NCBI GenBank assembly: GCA_011523365.1
Contig: WTGY01000081.1
Coordinates: 25,111-89,110 of the forward strand
Length of the DNA: 64,000 bases
Source of the DNA: Caldilineaceae bacterium
GTDB lineage: Bacteria; Chloroflexota; Anaerolineae; Caldilineales; Caldilineaceae
Reading direction: 5' to 3'
Shown here: positions 46,534-56,009 of the stretch, in pieces
Numbering within the stretch: position 1 is the stretch's first letter
Layout of the letters: each line of letters starts with the position of its first letter
Notes under the pieces: generated by a model
The model's input: only the letters and a program-made list of their open reading frames with translations
Told to the model about the DNA's origin: nothing
Databases searched by the model: none
Position numbers and translations under genes: made by a program

Positions 46534-46764
46534 TTACACAGCCCAACGCTCCTCAACCAGCGGAGACGGTTGGTTCACGCCAAAATAATAACCAAACCAA
46601 AAGTTGCCAAAAGAAAACCCACGCCATTCATGGCGCAGGTTGCTGGACAACAGGATTTCCGCGGCCGACGGACCATCCAACAGGTTGATCGGCAGAAGAG
46701 AATCGTCTTCGCTACGATTCAGATCGGCGATTGTCACTGGTGCTTGGCTGCGTTCGGTAGTCAC
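46534..46764 (-). CDS. Aromatic-residue-rich leader peptide of the aroH operon
   Basis: A 76-residue frame from a GTG, with AGGACGA upstream, to a TAA 24 bases before the terminator stem. Its hallmark is FSFGNFWFGYYF: five Phe, two Tyr and one Trp in twelve codons (46582-46617), with two more Trp nearby. The first 45 residues are ordinary and could be a later start. The transcript between aromatic codons and terminator contains CUCCGCU (46559-46565), able to pair with the terminator's 5' arm (AGCGUGGAG) with a two-base bulge. Ribosome stalling at Phe/Tyr/Trp codons would leave that segment free and prevent termination; completing the peptide would allow it. The mechanism is inferred, not shown. 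Confidence 0.78.
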   Translation of the reverse strand: MTTERSQAPVTIADLNRSEDDSLLPINLLDGPSAAEILLSSNLRHEWRGFSFGNFWFGYYFGVNQPSPLVEERWAV

Positions 46765-46821
46765 TCTGTCGAATCGTCCTATTGGTGGGGCGACTAGAGT
46801 TTCTTCAGGACATTGAGGGAG

Positions 46822-46850
46822 AGATTACCACAAGGAAAAACAGATGTCAA
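46822..46850 (-). promoter_or_regulatory. Probable promoter of the aroH leader
   Basis: On the minus strand a perfect TTGACA (46850-46845) is followed 17 bp later by TAATCT (46827-46822), which keeps the TAnnnT pattern. Transcription would begin near 46814, leaving about 50 bases before the leader start codon. Confidence 0.55.
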
Positions 46851-47315
46851 TTCCGTCGCAGTGAAATTCAGACTAAGAAAATCACGTCCCGGCCCGCCCT
46901 ATTTTTGAGGAGTGGTTGGGCAGGGGTTCATGACGGTAGGAATAATTCAGCAGGACGGCACATAGCCCCGCCAAAGGAGCGGCCAGACTGGACCCAGCAG
47001 GACTTTCGTCGCGTCGATTGCCCATCTGTCATTGTTCGAAAGGAGAGGGAAGGCGAGAAGCGTCCAAAATAACATTCTCAGATCCCCGCCGAAGATTTCC
47101 CTTCATAGATGGGAAATCTGAAGAGAGCATCCACAGGCCAGATTCCAGAGAGGGTCCCCATCTTGCACATCGCATACTGTTCCACGACAATTGATAGCCA
47201 AGCTGTTTACAAGCTGTCAAGGCGAATTGCAGCGGTCAGCAGTGGCGCATAAAGTTTCTTTGTAAGAAGCGTGAAGCTGCGGCTTGCGTTTCAACTTCAG
47301 CTAGGGAGGATTCGG
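46851..47315. other. Divergent intergenic region between aroH leader and SDR gene
   Basis: About 465 bp between two diverging transcription units. I see no gene, tRNA or strong hairpin. An imperfect inverted pair GATTTCCC... / GGGAAATC lies near 47096-47130 (TTCCCTTCATAGATGGGAA). No convincing plus-strand promoter was found for the SDR gene. Confidence 0.4.
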
Positions 47316-48086
47316 ATGCAAAACTCATTTTCTTTACACGACAGAGTCGCACTTGTAACCGGCGCGAACGGAGGTATAGGGCGTTCCATTGCATTGGGAT
47401 ACAAGGCAGTGGGCGCAACAGTCGTTGCCAGCGGGCGCAACACGCAGAAGAACGAGGCAGTTGCGAAGGAATTGGGTGACGGCCACGAAGTAATCTCTCT
47501 GGATGTGCGGGACGAAGAGGCGGTCAATCAGGCGGTGGCGGCTATTGTCGAGAAACACGGGAGACTCGACATCCTGGTCAACAATGCCGGCATCGCCCGC
47601 CGCACAAACATACTGGACATGGATACGGATGACTGGCATTCGGTCATCGATACGCACCTGAATGGCGGCTTCTACTGCGCCAAGGCGGCTGCCAAGGCTA
47701 TGGTCGACGCTGGGAACGGGGGCAAAATTATCAACATCGGGTCGATGTATTCGTTACTGGGGCCACCCAATGTCACAAACTATGCTGCCGCCAAAACCGG
47801 CATCCTGGGTTTGACACGCGGGCTGGCGGTCGAGTTGGCTGTTCACAATATCCAGGTGAATGCACTGTTGCCCGGCTGGCATAAGACCGACATGAACCGG
47901 GAACTGCTTGACGGTCCTCTGGGTGAGGAGATCCGGCACAAGACGCCGGCGCGGCGGCTAGGGACAGCTGATGACCTGGCCGGGGCAGCCATTTTCCTGG
48001 CTTCTGACGCGGCCGAGTTCGTCACGGGCACGACCCTGGTTGTGGATGGTGGGTACTCGATCATGGATCGGCAGTGGGCGGATTGA
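47316..48086 (+). CDS. SDR-family oxidoreductase, gluconate 5-dehydrogenase-like
   Basis: A 256-residue classical SDR with TGANGGIG at 15-22, NNAG at 89-92, S143 (IGSMYS), Y156 and K160 (NYAAAK), and C-terminal VVDGGYSIM. The arginine ending VVASGRN after the second strand suggests NADP, unlike the SDRs of the 9-13 kb cluster. The pattern SMYSLLGPPNVTNYAAAKTG is typical of gluconate/2-dehydro-3-deoxy-gluconate dehydrogenases, so sugar-acid metabolism is likely. The start follows GGGAGG. It stands alone, 70 bp before a Uma2 gene. Confidence 0.88.
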   Translation: MQNSFSLHDRVALVTGANGGIGRSIALGYKAVGATVVASGRNTQKNEAVAKELGDGHEVISLDVRDEEAVNQAVAAIVEKHGRLDILVNNAGIARRTNILDMDTDDWHSVIDTHLNGGFYCAKAAAKAMVDAGNGGKIINIGSMYSLLGPPNVTNYAAAKTGILGLTRGLAVELAVHNIQVNALLPGWHKTDMNRELLDGPLGEEIRHKTPARRLGTADDLAGAAIFLASDAAEFVTGTTLVVDGGYSIMDRQWAD

Positions 48087-48156
48087 AACCGGCCACTTTG
48101 ATCGGGTATAATTCCGTTGACGCTACGCACTGCTAAGAAGGGCAAGGAGGACTGCA

Positions 48157-48888
48157 ATGGCAATAACCGCAGTCGAACGCTCGACAACGTCTTCAGAGTC
48201 AAGAGTCGAGGAGGCCGCGCCGCCCTTGAATAACGGCGATCGATTGACCCGCGCCGAGTTTGAGCGTATCTACTCGGCCCACCCTGAGATAAAGAAAGCT
48301 GAACTCATTGAAGGAGTCGTGTATATGCCATCCCCGGCACGACACCACGAACACGGAAAACCGCACTTTCATTCAATTGGTTGGCTCAGTTTGTACAGTG
48401 CAACCACACCGGGCGTAGAAGGGAGTGACAACGCGACGCTGCGTCTTGACTTCGAGAACGAACCTCAACCGGATGCCCTGCTGTTTTTGCCGCCAGAATA
48501 CGGTGGAACAGCAAGTGTGGGTGATGAGGGCTATTTGGAGGGCACGCCGGAACTGATTCTGGAAGTGTCCGCCAGCAGTGCCAGTTATGATCTGAACCAG
48601 AAAAAGAGGGTCTACGCCCGAAATGGCGTAGCGGAGTACATTGTGTATCTGGCATATGAGCAACGAGTTATCTGGTATGTTCAGCGTGACGGCGTCTATG
48701 AGGAGCAACAGGCTGACGACGACGGCGTCCTGAAGAGCAGACGTTTTCCCGGACTGTGGTTGCTACCGAAGGCGCTCCTGTCCGGCGATCTTCAAAGCGT
48801 CTTAGAAACGCTGCAGCAAGGGATAGCATCATCTGAACACAAGACGTTCTGCGCCGCGCTCACACGGCGGCGTGAGGAGGCCAAATGA
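48157..48888 (+). CDS. Uma2-family (DUF820) putative restriction-like nuclease
   Basis: A 243-residue protein of the Uma2 family, which has a PD-(D/E)XK nuclease-like fold and is very abundant in cyanobacteria and Chloroflexota; its biological role is unsettled. The fold core is PQPDALLFLPP (Asp), PELILEVSASS (Glu) and LNQKKRVYARNGVAEYIVYL (Lys), all present. The N-terminal linker of about 25 residues is Ser/Glu-rich. The start follows AAGGAGGACTGCA. Its stop overlaps the ATG of the nitroreductase (ATGA), so the two are translated together. Confidence 0.87.
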   Translation: MAITAVERSTTSSESRVEEAAPPLNNGDRLTRAEFERIYSAHPEIKKAELIEGVVYMPSPARHHEHGKPHFHSIGWLSLYSATTPGVEGSDNATLRLDFENEPQPDALLFLPPEYGGTASVGDEGYLEGTPELILEVSASSASYDLNQKKRVYARNGVAEYIVYLAYEQRVIWYVQRDGVYEEQQADDDGVLKSRRFPGLWLLPKALLSGDLQSVLETLQQGIASSEHKTFCAALTRRREEAK

Positions 48889-49550
48889 ATCTCGCGACTC
48901 CGGAGAATCTGGAGGTAGTTGACCACCTGTTGACCACCACGCGATCCGTACGCAAACGGCTGGACCTAGATCGTCCCGTAGAACAAGAAGTCATCGAACA
49001 GTGCCTAGAGATCGCGGCCCAGGCGCCCAGTGGCAGCAATCGTCAGGGATGGCACTTCGTGGTGGTTACCGATGCGGAGAAGAAACGCTTCATCGCCGAG
49101 CGATACCGGAAGGCATGGTACGGATACAATGCCACCCGCAATGTGGGTGAAGGGCCGAGCTTGTCCGAGGAGGAGAAACAGTTGCTGCGCGTGATCAGCT
49201 CCGCCCAGTATCTGGCCGACAACATGCAGGACGTGCCTGTGCTGGTAATCCCTTGCATCGAGGGCCGTCCGGAAGATGCTGCGCCGGCTTCGCAGGCTGG
49301 GGTATATGGCTCGATTCTGCCGGCGGCATGGTCGTTGATGCTGGCGCTGCGTGCCAGAGGACTAGGCTCTGCCTGGACCACTCTGCACCTGCAGAGCGAG
49401 CGCGAGATCGCGGAGATGCTGGGCATCCCCGACGGAATCTCACAGGCCGCGCTGCTGCCGGTCGCCTACTTCAAGGGAGACGACTTTCGCCCGGCTAAAC
49501 GGAAGCCGATGCGTGACAGGACTTATTGGGATAGCTGGCAGACAGCATGA
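48885..49550 (+). CDS. Nitroreductase-family flavoprotein
   Basis: A 221-residue FMN-dependent oxidoreductase. The N-terminal RSVRKRLDLDRPVEQEVIEQCLEIAAQAPSGSNRQGWHFVVV segment carries the usual FMN phosphate-binding RSxR and SGSNRQ motifs. The middle GVYGSILPAAWSLMLALRARGLGSAWT and the end LLPVAYFKGDDFRPAKRKP also match. Such enzymes reduce nitro compounds, quinones or flavins, sometimes with biosynthetic roles. It overlaps its neighbours on both sides (ATGA with Uma2 and with the endonuclease-helicase gene), so it belongs to that operon; the reason is not clear. Confidence 0.92.
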   Translation: MNLATPENLEVVDHLLTTTRSVRKRLDLDRPVEQEVIEQCLEIAAQAPSGSNRQGWHFVVVTDAEKKRFIAERYRKAWYGYNATRNVGEGPSLSEEEKQLLRVISSAQYLADNMQDVPVLVIPCIEGRPEDAAPASQAGVYGSILPAAWSLMLALRARGLGSAWTTLHLQSEREIAEMLGIPDGISQAALLPVAYFKGDDFRPAKRKPMRDRTYWDSWQTA

Positions 49551-52500
49551 AACTGGTCGCCGATATTCATCTGCACTCCCACTTTTCGCGTGCCACGAGC
49601 AAAAACCTGACCCTTGAGCACCTGTGGAAATGGGCACAGCTCAAAGGCGTACAGGTAGTGGCCACGGGCGACATCGCCCACCCGGGCTGGCTGGCAGAGT
49701 TACAGATGAAACTGGACCCGGCCGAGGAAGGGTTATTTCAGCTCAAGCCGGAGTACCAAGCTACAGTCGCCGATGAAGTGCCTCCGGCCTGCAGGGGGAC
49801 GGTACGCTTTTTGATCGGCGGCGAAATCAGCAACATCTACAAGAAGTATGACCGCACGCGCAAAGTACACAATATCGTCTTTGCCCCGTCCATCGAAGCG
49901 ACCACAATACTGCAGGCGGAACTGGAAAAGATCGGCAACATTCGCGCGGACGGTCGCCCGATTCTGGGTCTGGACAGTCGCGACCTGCTGGAAATCGTCC
50001 TGGAAGTGGACGACCGCTGCCATCTGATTCCCGCCCACATCTGGACTCCCTGGTTTTCGATTCTCGGTTCAAAGTCCGGTTTCGATTCGGTTGAGGAGTG
50101 CTTTACCGATCTGACTCCCCACATCTTTGCTGTCGAGACGGGTCTCTCATCGGACCCACCAATGAACTGGCGTGTTTCCTGGCTGGACAGGTACACTCTC
50201 GTCTCCAATTCCGACGCCCACTCACCGCCGAAACTGGCTCGAGAAGCCACCCTGTTCGATACCGATCTGAGCTATGACTCCATGTTCAGCGCCCTGCAGA
50301 CCGGGGATCCTGCCGAGTTTCTGGGCACCATCGAGTTCTTCCCGGAGGAGGGCAAATACCACCTGGACGGCCATCGCAAGTGCGGGGTCTGCTGGGAGCC
50401 GGTCACAACGATTGCCAACAAGGGCCTTTGTTCGAGTTGCGGAAAGCCGGTGACTGTCGGCGTCTACCACAGGGTTGAGGAGCTGGCCGACCGAGACCCC
50501 GGCGCACGTCCGAACTCTGCGGCGCCATTCACGAGCCTCATTCCCTTGGCCGAGGCGCTGAGTGAAGTTCTCGGCGTAGGGCCTAACTCCAAACGCGTGC
50601 AGACCGAATATCTGCGACTTTTGGGGAGATTGGGACCGGAGCTTGAGATCCTGCGGGCTATACCTCTCGAAGATATCTCTGCAGCTGGCGGCCCTGTTTT
50701 GGCCGAGGGGATCCGCCGTATGCGTGAAGGCAAGGTGGTTGCGCAGAGCGGGTACGACGGCGAATACGGCGTTATCCGCATGTTCGATGGGGAAGCCGAC
50801 CAGCTTTCTTCGTTCCAACTCGGGATGTTTGCGGCCGAGCCAGCGTCTGCGAAAGAGGGACGCGGCGCCACGTCGGAGGTACTGAAGCCTGCCACCGAGA
50901 ATGAGCCGAGTCTGCTGTCGAAAAAAGCCGAGGCACCCGTAGAGAACGCTCTGGCAGATGGGGAAGTCCAGTACAGTTTGCCGCTTGAGGCAGCGCCCGA
51001 TGATTTTATCTCCTCGCGCCCTCCGGTGCGCCTGGATGCAGACGGCCAACTCGAGGCCGACTGGTTCAGTCAGCTCAATACGGAACAGCAGGCAGCCGCG
51101 GCCCAGACCAGGACCCCACTGGCGATCGTGGCCGGACCGGGTACCGGCAAGACCCGAACTCTGACCGTGCGTATTGCGCGTCTGATCGAGAAGATGGGCG
51201 CGGCGCCGTCTTCAGTTCTGGCGGTTACATTTACAAACAGGGCTGCAGAAGAGTTGCGGGAGCGGTTGGACGAACTCTTGGGCTCAGAAAGGTCGGCCCA
51301 TATTACAGTTGGGACGTTTCATCAGTTGGGCGCCAGCTTGCTCAGAGAGTTCGGGGCGACGATTGGAGTTTCCCATAACTTTACGATTCTCGCAGATGCG
51401 GAGCGGCAGACAGTTCTGAGACGGGCCTGCCCGCAGTTGGGAGCAAGGGAGTTGCGGGATGCGTTGGAGGCGATTTCAACTCACAAGAGCGGTGCAACTG
51501 CAGCGAACGCATTCGGCGAAGTCCAGGGGAGCGAGAGCGACATATGGGCGAGCTATCAGGCCGCTCTCGAAGAGGCAAACGCAATCGATTTCGACGATCT
51601 GATTCTACGCGCCGTTCAGCTGCTGGAGTCGGATGCTGCCGTCCTAAGTACAATCCAGGCTCGCTTTCGCTGGGTCTCGGTGGATGAGTATCAGGATGTG
51701 AACGCGGCGCAACACCGCCTGTTGTCTTTGCTTGTCGCGGGTGGCGCCAACCTGTGTGTAATCGGAGATCCAGACCAGGCAATCTACGGCTTCCGGGGCG
51801 CAGACCACCGCTACTTTTTATCCTTTGAGGATGACTACCCTGGCGGCAAGCGACTCTTTTTGGAGAAAAACTACCGTTCAGCCCAGACCATTCTGGACGC
51901 AGCGATGCAGGTCATCTCCCGCAGTCCCGACCATCAAGCAACCAACCTGATCGCCGACTTTGGCGAGCAGGTAAAGTTGGACGTGTATTGCGCCCCCACA
52001 GACAGGGCTGAAGCAGAGTACCTCGTCCACCAAGTGGAACAGATTGTGGGTGGGGTCAGCCACTTCTCCCTAGACTCTGGCCGAGTAGATGAGGATGGCC
52101 TGCCCGAGGACTTTACATTTGGCGATTTCGCTGTTCTCTACCGTCTCAATGCGCAGGCCAGGCTGATTGAGGAGGCCTTTGAGCGCTCAGGCATCCCATA
52201 CTCGACGCTTGGAGGCCCCGCCCTGACAGAACAGAAGCCCGTGCGGGAGATTCTTGCGCTCTTGCGGCTCACGCAGACGCCGGAATGTTACGTCCATTGG
52301 GGGCGGGTCCTGACCGAAGGGAAGCGGGCGCTGACCGGCGAAGCGGTGGTTGATCTGTTGGAATCGCAAAGGTCGGGTACTAAGGAGAGCGGTGCGCCCC
52401 CGGCTTGGCGCGGATTGATGGCAGTTTCGTCCAGAACCGACGCTCTGCGACAACCTCAGAAAGAGAGGCTGGCAGAGACGGTCGAGCTTGTGGAGACGCT

Positions 52501-53044
52501 GGGCGGCGAATCCTCCGCGCCTCTGTCTTCGCAGATTCAGGTTGCGGCCTCCGGATGGGAAGCGTTGCGCGGCACCGAATACGGCGACGCCGAAAAAGAG
52601 CGAATCGATCGCTTGCAGCGCAGGGCGGCGCCGTTCAGAAACAGGCTCCAGCCGTTTCTGACAACGATGGCACTGCAGAGCGAAGCGGACCAGTACGACC
52701 GGAGGGCGGACCGCGTGACGCTGATGAGTCTCCACGCCGCCAAAGGGCTGGAGTTCCCTGTTGTGTTCATTGCAGGTTGTGAAGAGGGACTCCTGCCCTA
52801 TGTCCCTGCCAACCGCGACGTAGACCTGGACGAGGAGCGGCGGCTATTTTACGTGGGCATGACACGTGCCCGGCGGAGGTTGATCCTGACGCATGCCGGG
52901 CGGCGATTCTTGTTTGGGCAGGCGATGGAGAATCCGCTCTCCGGCTTTGTCGCCGACATTGAAGCGGCCTTGCAGGAGGTGCGGCAGGCCCAGCCACGCC
53001 GGTCCCGCAAGAGAGATGAAGACCGGCAATTGCGACTGTTCTAA
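49547..53044 (+). CDS. Endonuclease Q (PHP)-UvrD helicase fusion protein
   Basis: An 1165-residue protein joining two repair modules. Residues 1-400 match endonuclease Q/TIGR00375 proteins: PHP metal motif DIHLHSH (6-12), GDIAHPGW, NSDAHSPPKLAREA, a zinc ribbon C279-x2-C282-x12-C295-x2-C298, and a helix-hairpin-helix-like end. EndoQ nicks DNA 5' of deaminated bases and abasic sites. After a low-complexity linker (about 425-500) comes a superfamily 1 helicase: Walker A GPGTGKT (530-536), VTFTNRAAEEL, VDEYQDVN, GDPDQAIYGFRG, EKNYRSAQTI, TLMSLHAAKGLEFPVVF and YVGMTRARRRL. All helicase motifs are intact. I infer coupled incision and strand displacement. The EndoQ identity rests on motifs, not on a search. 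Confidence 0.88.
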   Translation: MKLVADIHLHSHFSRATSKNLTLEHLWKWAQLKGVQVVATGDIAHPGWLAELQMKLDPAEEGLFQLKPEYQATVADEVPPACRGTVRFLIGGEISNIYKKYDRTRKVHNIVFAPSIEATTILQAELEKIGNIRADGRPILGLDSRDLLEIVLEVDDRCHLIPAHIWTPWFSILGSKSGFDSVEECFTDLTPHIFAVETGLSSDPPMNWRVSWLDRYTLVSNSDAHSPPKLAREATLFDTDLSYDSMFSALQTGDPAEFLGTIEFFPEEGKYHLDGHRKCGVCWEPVTTIANKGLCSSCGKPVTVGVYHRVEELADRDPGARPNSAAPFTSLIPLAEALSEVLGVGPNSKRVQTEYLRLLGRLGPELEILRAIPLEDISAAGGPVLAEGIRRMREGKVVAQSGYDGEYGVIRMFDGEADQLSSFQLGMFAAEPASAKEGRGATSEVLKPATENEPSLLSKKAEAPVENALADGEVQYSLPLEAAPDDFISSRPPVRLDADGQLEADWFSQLNTEQQAAAAQTRTPLAIVAGPGTGKTRTLTVRIARLIEKMGAAPSSVLAVTFTNRAAEELRERLDELLGSERSAHITVGTFHQLGASLLREFGATIGVSHNFTILADAERQTVLRRACPQLGARELRDALEAISTHKSGATAANAFGEVQGSESDIWASYQAALEEANAIDFDDLILRAVQLLESDAAVLSTIQARFRWVSVDEYQDVNAAQHRLLSLLVAGGANLCVIGDPDQAIYGFRGADHRYFLSFEDDYPGGKRLFLEKNYRSAQTILDAAMQVISRSPDHQATNLIADFGEQVKLDVYCAPTDRAEAEYLVHQVEQIVGGVSHFSLDSGRVDEDGLPEDFTFGDFAVLYRLNAQARLIEEAFERSGIPYSTLGGPALTEQKPVREILALLRLTQTPECYVHWGRVLTEGKRALTGEAVVDLLESQRSGTKESGAPPAWRGLMAVSSRTDALRQPQKERLAETVELVETLGGESSAPLSSQIQVAASGWEALRGTEYGDAEKERIDRLQRRAAPFRNRLQPFLTTMALQSEADQYDRRADRVTLMSLHAAKGLEFPVVFIAGCEEGLLPYVPANRDVDLDEERRLFYVGMTRARRRLILTHAGRRFLFGQAMENPLSGFVADIEAALQEVRQAQPRRSRKRDEDRQLRLF

Positions 53045-53090
53045 AGTTTCCTATAGAGTACGCGCAGCACCCCTTTACCAGAAAGACCTG

Positions 53091-53115
53091 AATTCGCCGC
53101 CTCCTCTGGCGAATT
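53091..53115. terminator. Hairpin between convergent genes
   Basis: AATTCGCC and GGCGAATT form an eight-base stem with a nine-base loop directly after the stop of the minus-strand aldo/keto reductase and 46 bp after the plus-strand helicase. No U-tract follows. Its position suggests a bidirectional end for both operons. Confidence 0.4.
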
Positions 53116-54081
53116 TCACCAGGCGGACGCGTTTTCCAATCTTTCCCGATGTTCGCTGGTTAGCTCCAACTGTAGTGAATCCAGGCTGCCCTGCAGCTGC
53201 TCAACCGTGTTTGCGCCGATGATAGGGGCGGTCATGCCCGGTTGGGCCAGTAGCCAGGCGATTGAGACAGCAGTTGGAGTGGCCCCGAGTTCAGCAGCAA
53301 CGCTCTGTACCGCCTCCAAAACCTTCCAGCCGGCATCGTTGAAGTAGCGTTGGCGTACACTCTCAGCCCGAACGCTGTCTGTGTCGCGTTTGCGGCTGTA
53401 TTTGCCCGTGAGGAAGCCGCCGGCCAGCGGGCTGTAAGGGATTATGCCGATTCCGTAAGTACGGCAGACCTCCCCAAGTTCGCGTTCAAACTCGGCCCTG
53501 TGTACGAGGCTGTAATGGGGCTGGATGGAATCGTAGCGGGCCAGGCCGTACTTGTCGCTGGTCCAGAGCGCCTCCATCAGGCGCCAAGCCGGATAGTTGC
53601 TACAGCCGATGTAGCGCACTTTGCCCTGCTGCACAAGGCGATCTAAAGCCTCCAGCGTCTCTTGGATGGGTACTTCTGCGTCGAAAAAATGGGCCTGATA
53701 GAGATCGATCGTATCCGTTTGCAGACGGCGAAGAGAGGCTTCACAGGCTTCCAGGATGTGCTTGCGGCTGAGGCCCTCGTCGTTTGGGCCAGGCCCCATC
53801 TGCCCGCGCACCTTGGTGGCGATGATCATTTGGCTGCGGTTGCCGCGGGCCTTCAACCAGCGTCCGATCACCTCCTCGCTGACGCCACCGTTGTTTCCTT
53901 CCACCCAGCGGCTGTAGACGTCGGCGGTATCGATGAAATTACCGCCGGCCTCGGAAAAGGCGTCCATCACCGCGAAACTCGTCTTTTCGTCAGCAGTCCA
54001 GCCGAACTGCATCGAACCCAAACAGAGTGGTGAAACTTTGAGACCTGTCCAGCCCAGGCGGCGATATTGGATGCCACTCAT
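53116..54081 (-). CDS. Aldo/keto reductase
   Basis: A 321-residue NADP-dependent TIM-barrel reductase. The catalytic tetrad is visible: D54, Y56 (DTADVYSRW), K90 (IIATKVRGQ) and H131 (YQAHFFD). The C-terminal cofactor strand includes [18 protein letters not shown]. It belongs to the broad group with YajO/YghZ-like and potassium-channel beta-subunit-like members that act on diverse aldehydes. Its ATG overlaps the stop of selB (ATGA), making it the last gene of a three-gene operon. The substrate is unknown. Confidence 0.92.
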   Translation of the reverse strand: MSGIQYRRLGWTGLKVSPLCLGSMQFGWTADEKTSFAVMDAFSEAGGNFIDTADVYSRWVEGNNGGVSEEVIGRWLKARGNRSQMIIATKVRGQMGPGPNDEGLSRKHILEACEASLRRLQTDTIDLYQAHFFDAEVPIQETLEALDRLVQQGKVRYIGCSNYPAWRLMEALWTSDKYGLARYDSIQPHYSLVHRAEFERELGEVCRTYGIGIIPYSPLAGGFLTGKYSRKRDTDSVRAESVRQRYFNDAGWKVLEAVQSVAAELGATPTAVSIAWLLAQPGMTAPIIGANTVEQLQGSLDSLQLELTSEHRERLENASAW

Positions 54082-56009
54082 AGTTCGACTCCTGTCAGCG
54101 TCCTTTCATCGCCCACGCGGCGGGTGACGCGACGTGCGTCGAGTTCTTCCAGGAGCGCTTGGGCGTATTTGCGGCTGGTGTCAAGCAGATCGCGCACGTC
54201 GGCCAGCGTAATTGCTCCTTTGGCTTGGGCGAGGGCAATTGTTTTCTGTGTGGCAACTTCGAAATCCTCCTGGCGGAAATAAACAGTGCCGGGAAGCCGG
54301 ACGATAATCTCCCTCTCTACCAGTGATTCCAACAGATTCTCATCACCGTTCAATAGACTGAGCGTGTCGATTTCATTGGGCGGGCTGAACGGCGAGTCGG
54401 CATAGGACTGAAGCGTTCGGTCAACCGCCCGTTGTTGTGCGGGCGAGTAGCGGACGGTGTGGGAAAGCAACCGGACTGTGTTTTCTTCGTCAACTACCAT
54501 GCCGTCTTCATTTGCCTGTAGAGTCAAGTCGTTGAAAGCGCGATGGGGCAGCTCCTTGCGCACGCCGCCTGCTCCGACCACCCGCAGCCGGCTGCGCACT
54601 TCGCTACGAGGCATTCCCTGCCGCAGAGGGAAGCGGAGATGGAATTCGCCAAGGAGTAGCTGCATGTCAGCGACAGTTTGCTGGTAGGCCGATTCGCTGA
54701 TGAGGAGTCGCCGGTCGTCCAGCCCTCGCATCGGACCGTTTTGGAGAAGTTGCCGGATAGCCTCGGCCGCAATCCCTTTGTCGAGTCCGGAAGCGGCGAT
54801 CAGCTCTTGTTCCGAGAGCAACGGTTCCCGTTCCAGACTCTGCAGCACGACTTCATCGGGGCTTCCCTGGGCCAGCGTTTCCAGCCTTGCGATGGCCGTT
54901 GCGTCGTTTCGCCGGTAGCGCCGGCGCGGGTGGGGGTCCAGGATTTCGCCGCCACCGAGGGTGAGGCTGGGAGATGGTTGGCGTAGAATGAATCGGTCCC
55001 CGGCGGCCACAAGAATCGGGCGATCCAGCCTCAACTGCAGCCATCCCTCGCCTCCGGGAAGCAGCTCGTCGGCAGCAAGGAGACGTATATGGGCCGGTGT
55101 CTCCGATGCTCCGCTGAACAGGTCTACGGCTGTATTGTGCCGCAGCAGTTTGGGCGCGTCGGGAAGCAGCCGGAAGGAAACATCAAGCAGGCGCGTTGCC
55201 CGCAGCGTGCCCGGCGTCACTGCAACCTGACCGCGGCGGATTTCATTGGTGGCGATGCCGCTCAGATTGACGGCGACGCGGCTGCCCGGCAATGCTCGTT
55301 CGATTTCCTGTTTGTGTGTTTGCAGGGCGCGCACGCGTCCTGAAGGCCCATCGGGAAGAATGTCCACCGGCTCGCCCACGACAAGATGCCCATCGCTCAG
55401 CGTGCCGGTTGCGATTGTGCCAAATCCAGGCAGGCTAAAAATGCGGTCGATGGGCAACCGCGGACGCCCTCGATCGCGGCGGGGAGGCAGCGCTGTCAAG
55501 GCACTTGCGAGGGCCGAACGCAGTCGGTCCAGGCCTTCGCCGTTCTGCGCACTCACAGGAACGATGGGGGCGCCTTCCAAGCGTGTTCCGACCAGAATCT
55601 CCTGAATGTCGAGCTCGATCAGCTCGAGCCACTCAGGGTCGTCGATCAAGTCTGTCTTTGTCAGGGCTACCAAGCCCTCGGGAAGCGCGAGCAGGTCCAG
55701 GATGGCGAGGTGTTCACGGGTCTGGGGCATGACCCCCTCGTCTGCGGCGATGACGAGAACTGCGGCGTCGATGCTGCCGACACCGGCAAGCATATTCTTG
55801 ATGAAATCGATATGGCCGGGGACGTCTACAATGCTGACAGGCTCAAGAGTACCGTCGGGCATTGTAAGATCCATCCAGGCAAAGCCGAGCACGATGGTGA
55901 GCCCGCGACGCTGTTCTTCCTCAAGACGGTCGGGGTCAGTTCCGGTGAGCGCCTGGACCAGGGTCGACTTGCCGTGGTCCACATGTCCTGCGGTGGCAAT
56001 TACCCGCAT
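54078..56009 (-). CDS. selB: Selenocysteine-specific translation elongation factor SelB
   Basis: A 643-residue GTPase that brings selenocysteyl-tRNA to UGA codons preceded by a SECIS hairpin. The GTPase domain has GHVDHGKST (8-16), [24 protein letters not shown] and ALTKTDL. The EF-Tu-like domains two and three follow ([26 protein letters not shown]). The C-terminal 270 residues form winged-helix repeats that bind SECIS RNA ([28 protein letters not shown]). SelB rather than EF-Tu is clear from length and the winged helices. No selA, selC, selD or recoverable selenoprotein gene lies in the window, so Sec use in this genome is inferred. Confidence 0.93.
   Translation of the reverse strand: MRVIATAGHVDHGKSTLVQALTGTDPDRLEEEQRRGLTIVLGFAWMDLTMPDGTLEPVSIVDVPGHIDFIKNMLAGVGSIDAAVLVIAADEGVMPQTREHLAILDLLALPEGLVALTKTDLIDDPEWLELIELDIQEILVGTRLEGAPIVPVSAQNGEGLDRLRSALASALTALPPRRDRGRPRLPIDRIFSLPGFGTIATGTLSDGHLVVGEPVDILPDGPSGRVRALQTHKQEIERALPGSRVAVNLSGIATNEIRRGQVAVTPGTLRATRLLDVSFRLLPDAPKLLRHNTAVDLFSGASETPAHIRLLAADELLPGGEGWLQLRLDRPILVAAGDRFILRQPSPSLTLGGGEILDPHPRRRYRRNDATAIARLETLAQGSPDEVVLQSLEREPLLSEQELIAASGLDKGIAAEAIRQLLQNGPMRGLDDRRLLISESAYQQTVADMQLLLGEFHLRFPLRQGMPRSEVRSRLRVVGAGGVRKELPHRAFNDLTLQANEDGMVVDEENTVRLLSHTVRYSPAQQRAVDRTLQSYADSPFSPPNEIDTLSLLNGDENLLESLVEREIIVRLPGTVYFRQEDFEVATQKTIALAQAKGAITLADVRDLLDTSRKYAQALLEELDARRVTRRVGDERTLTGVEL

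Noticed and set aside
46534..46764. Ribosomally made peptide (RiPP) precursor because of the Phe/Gly/Tyr-rich core
   Set aside because: No modification or export genes are near, and the position between promoter and intrinsic terminator ahead of aromatic genes explains the composition better.
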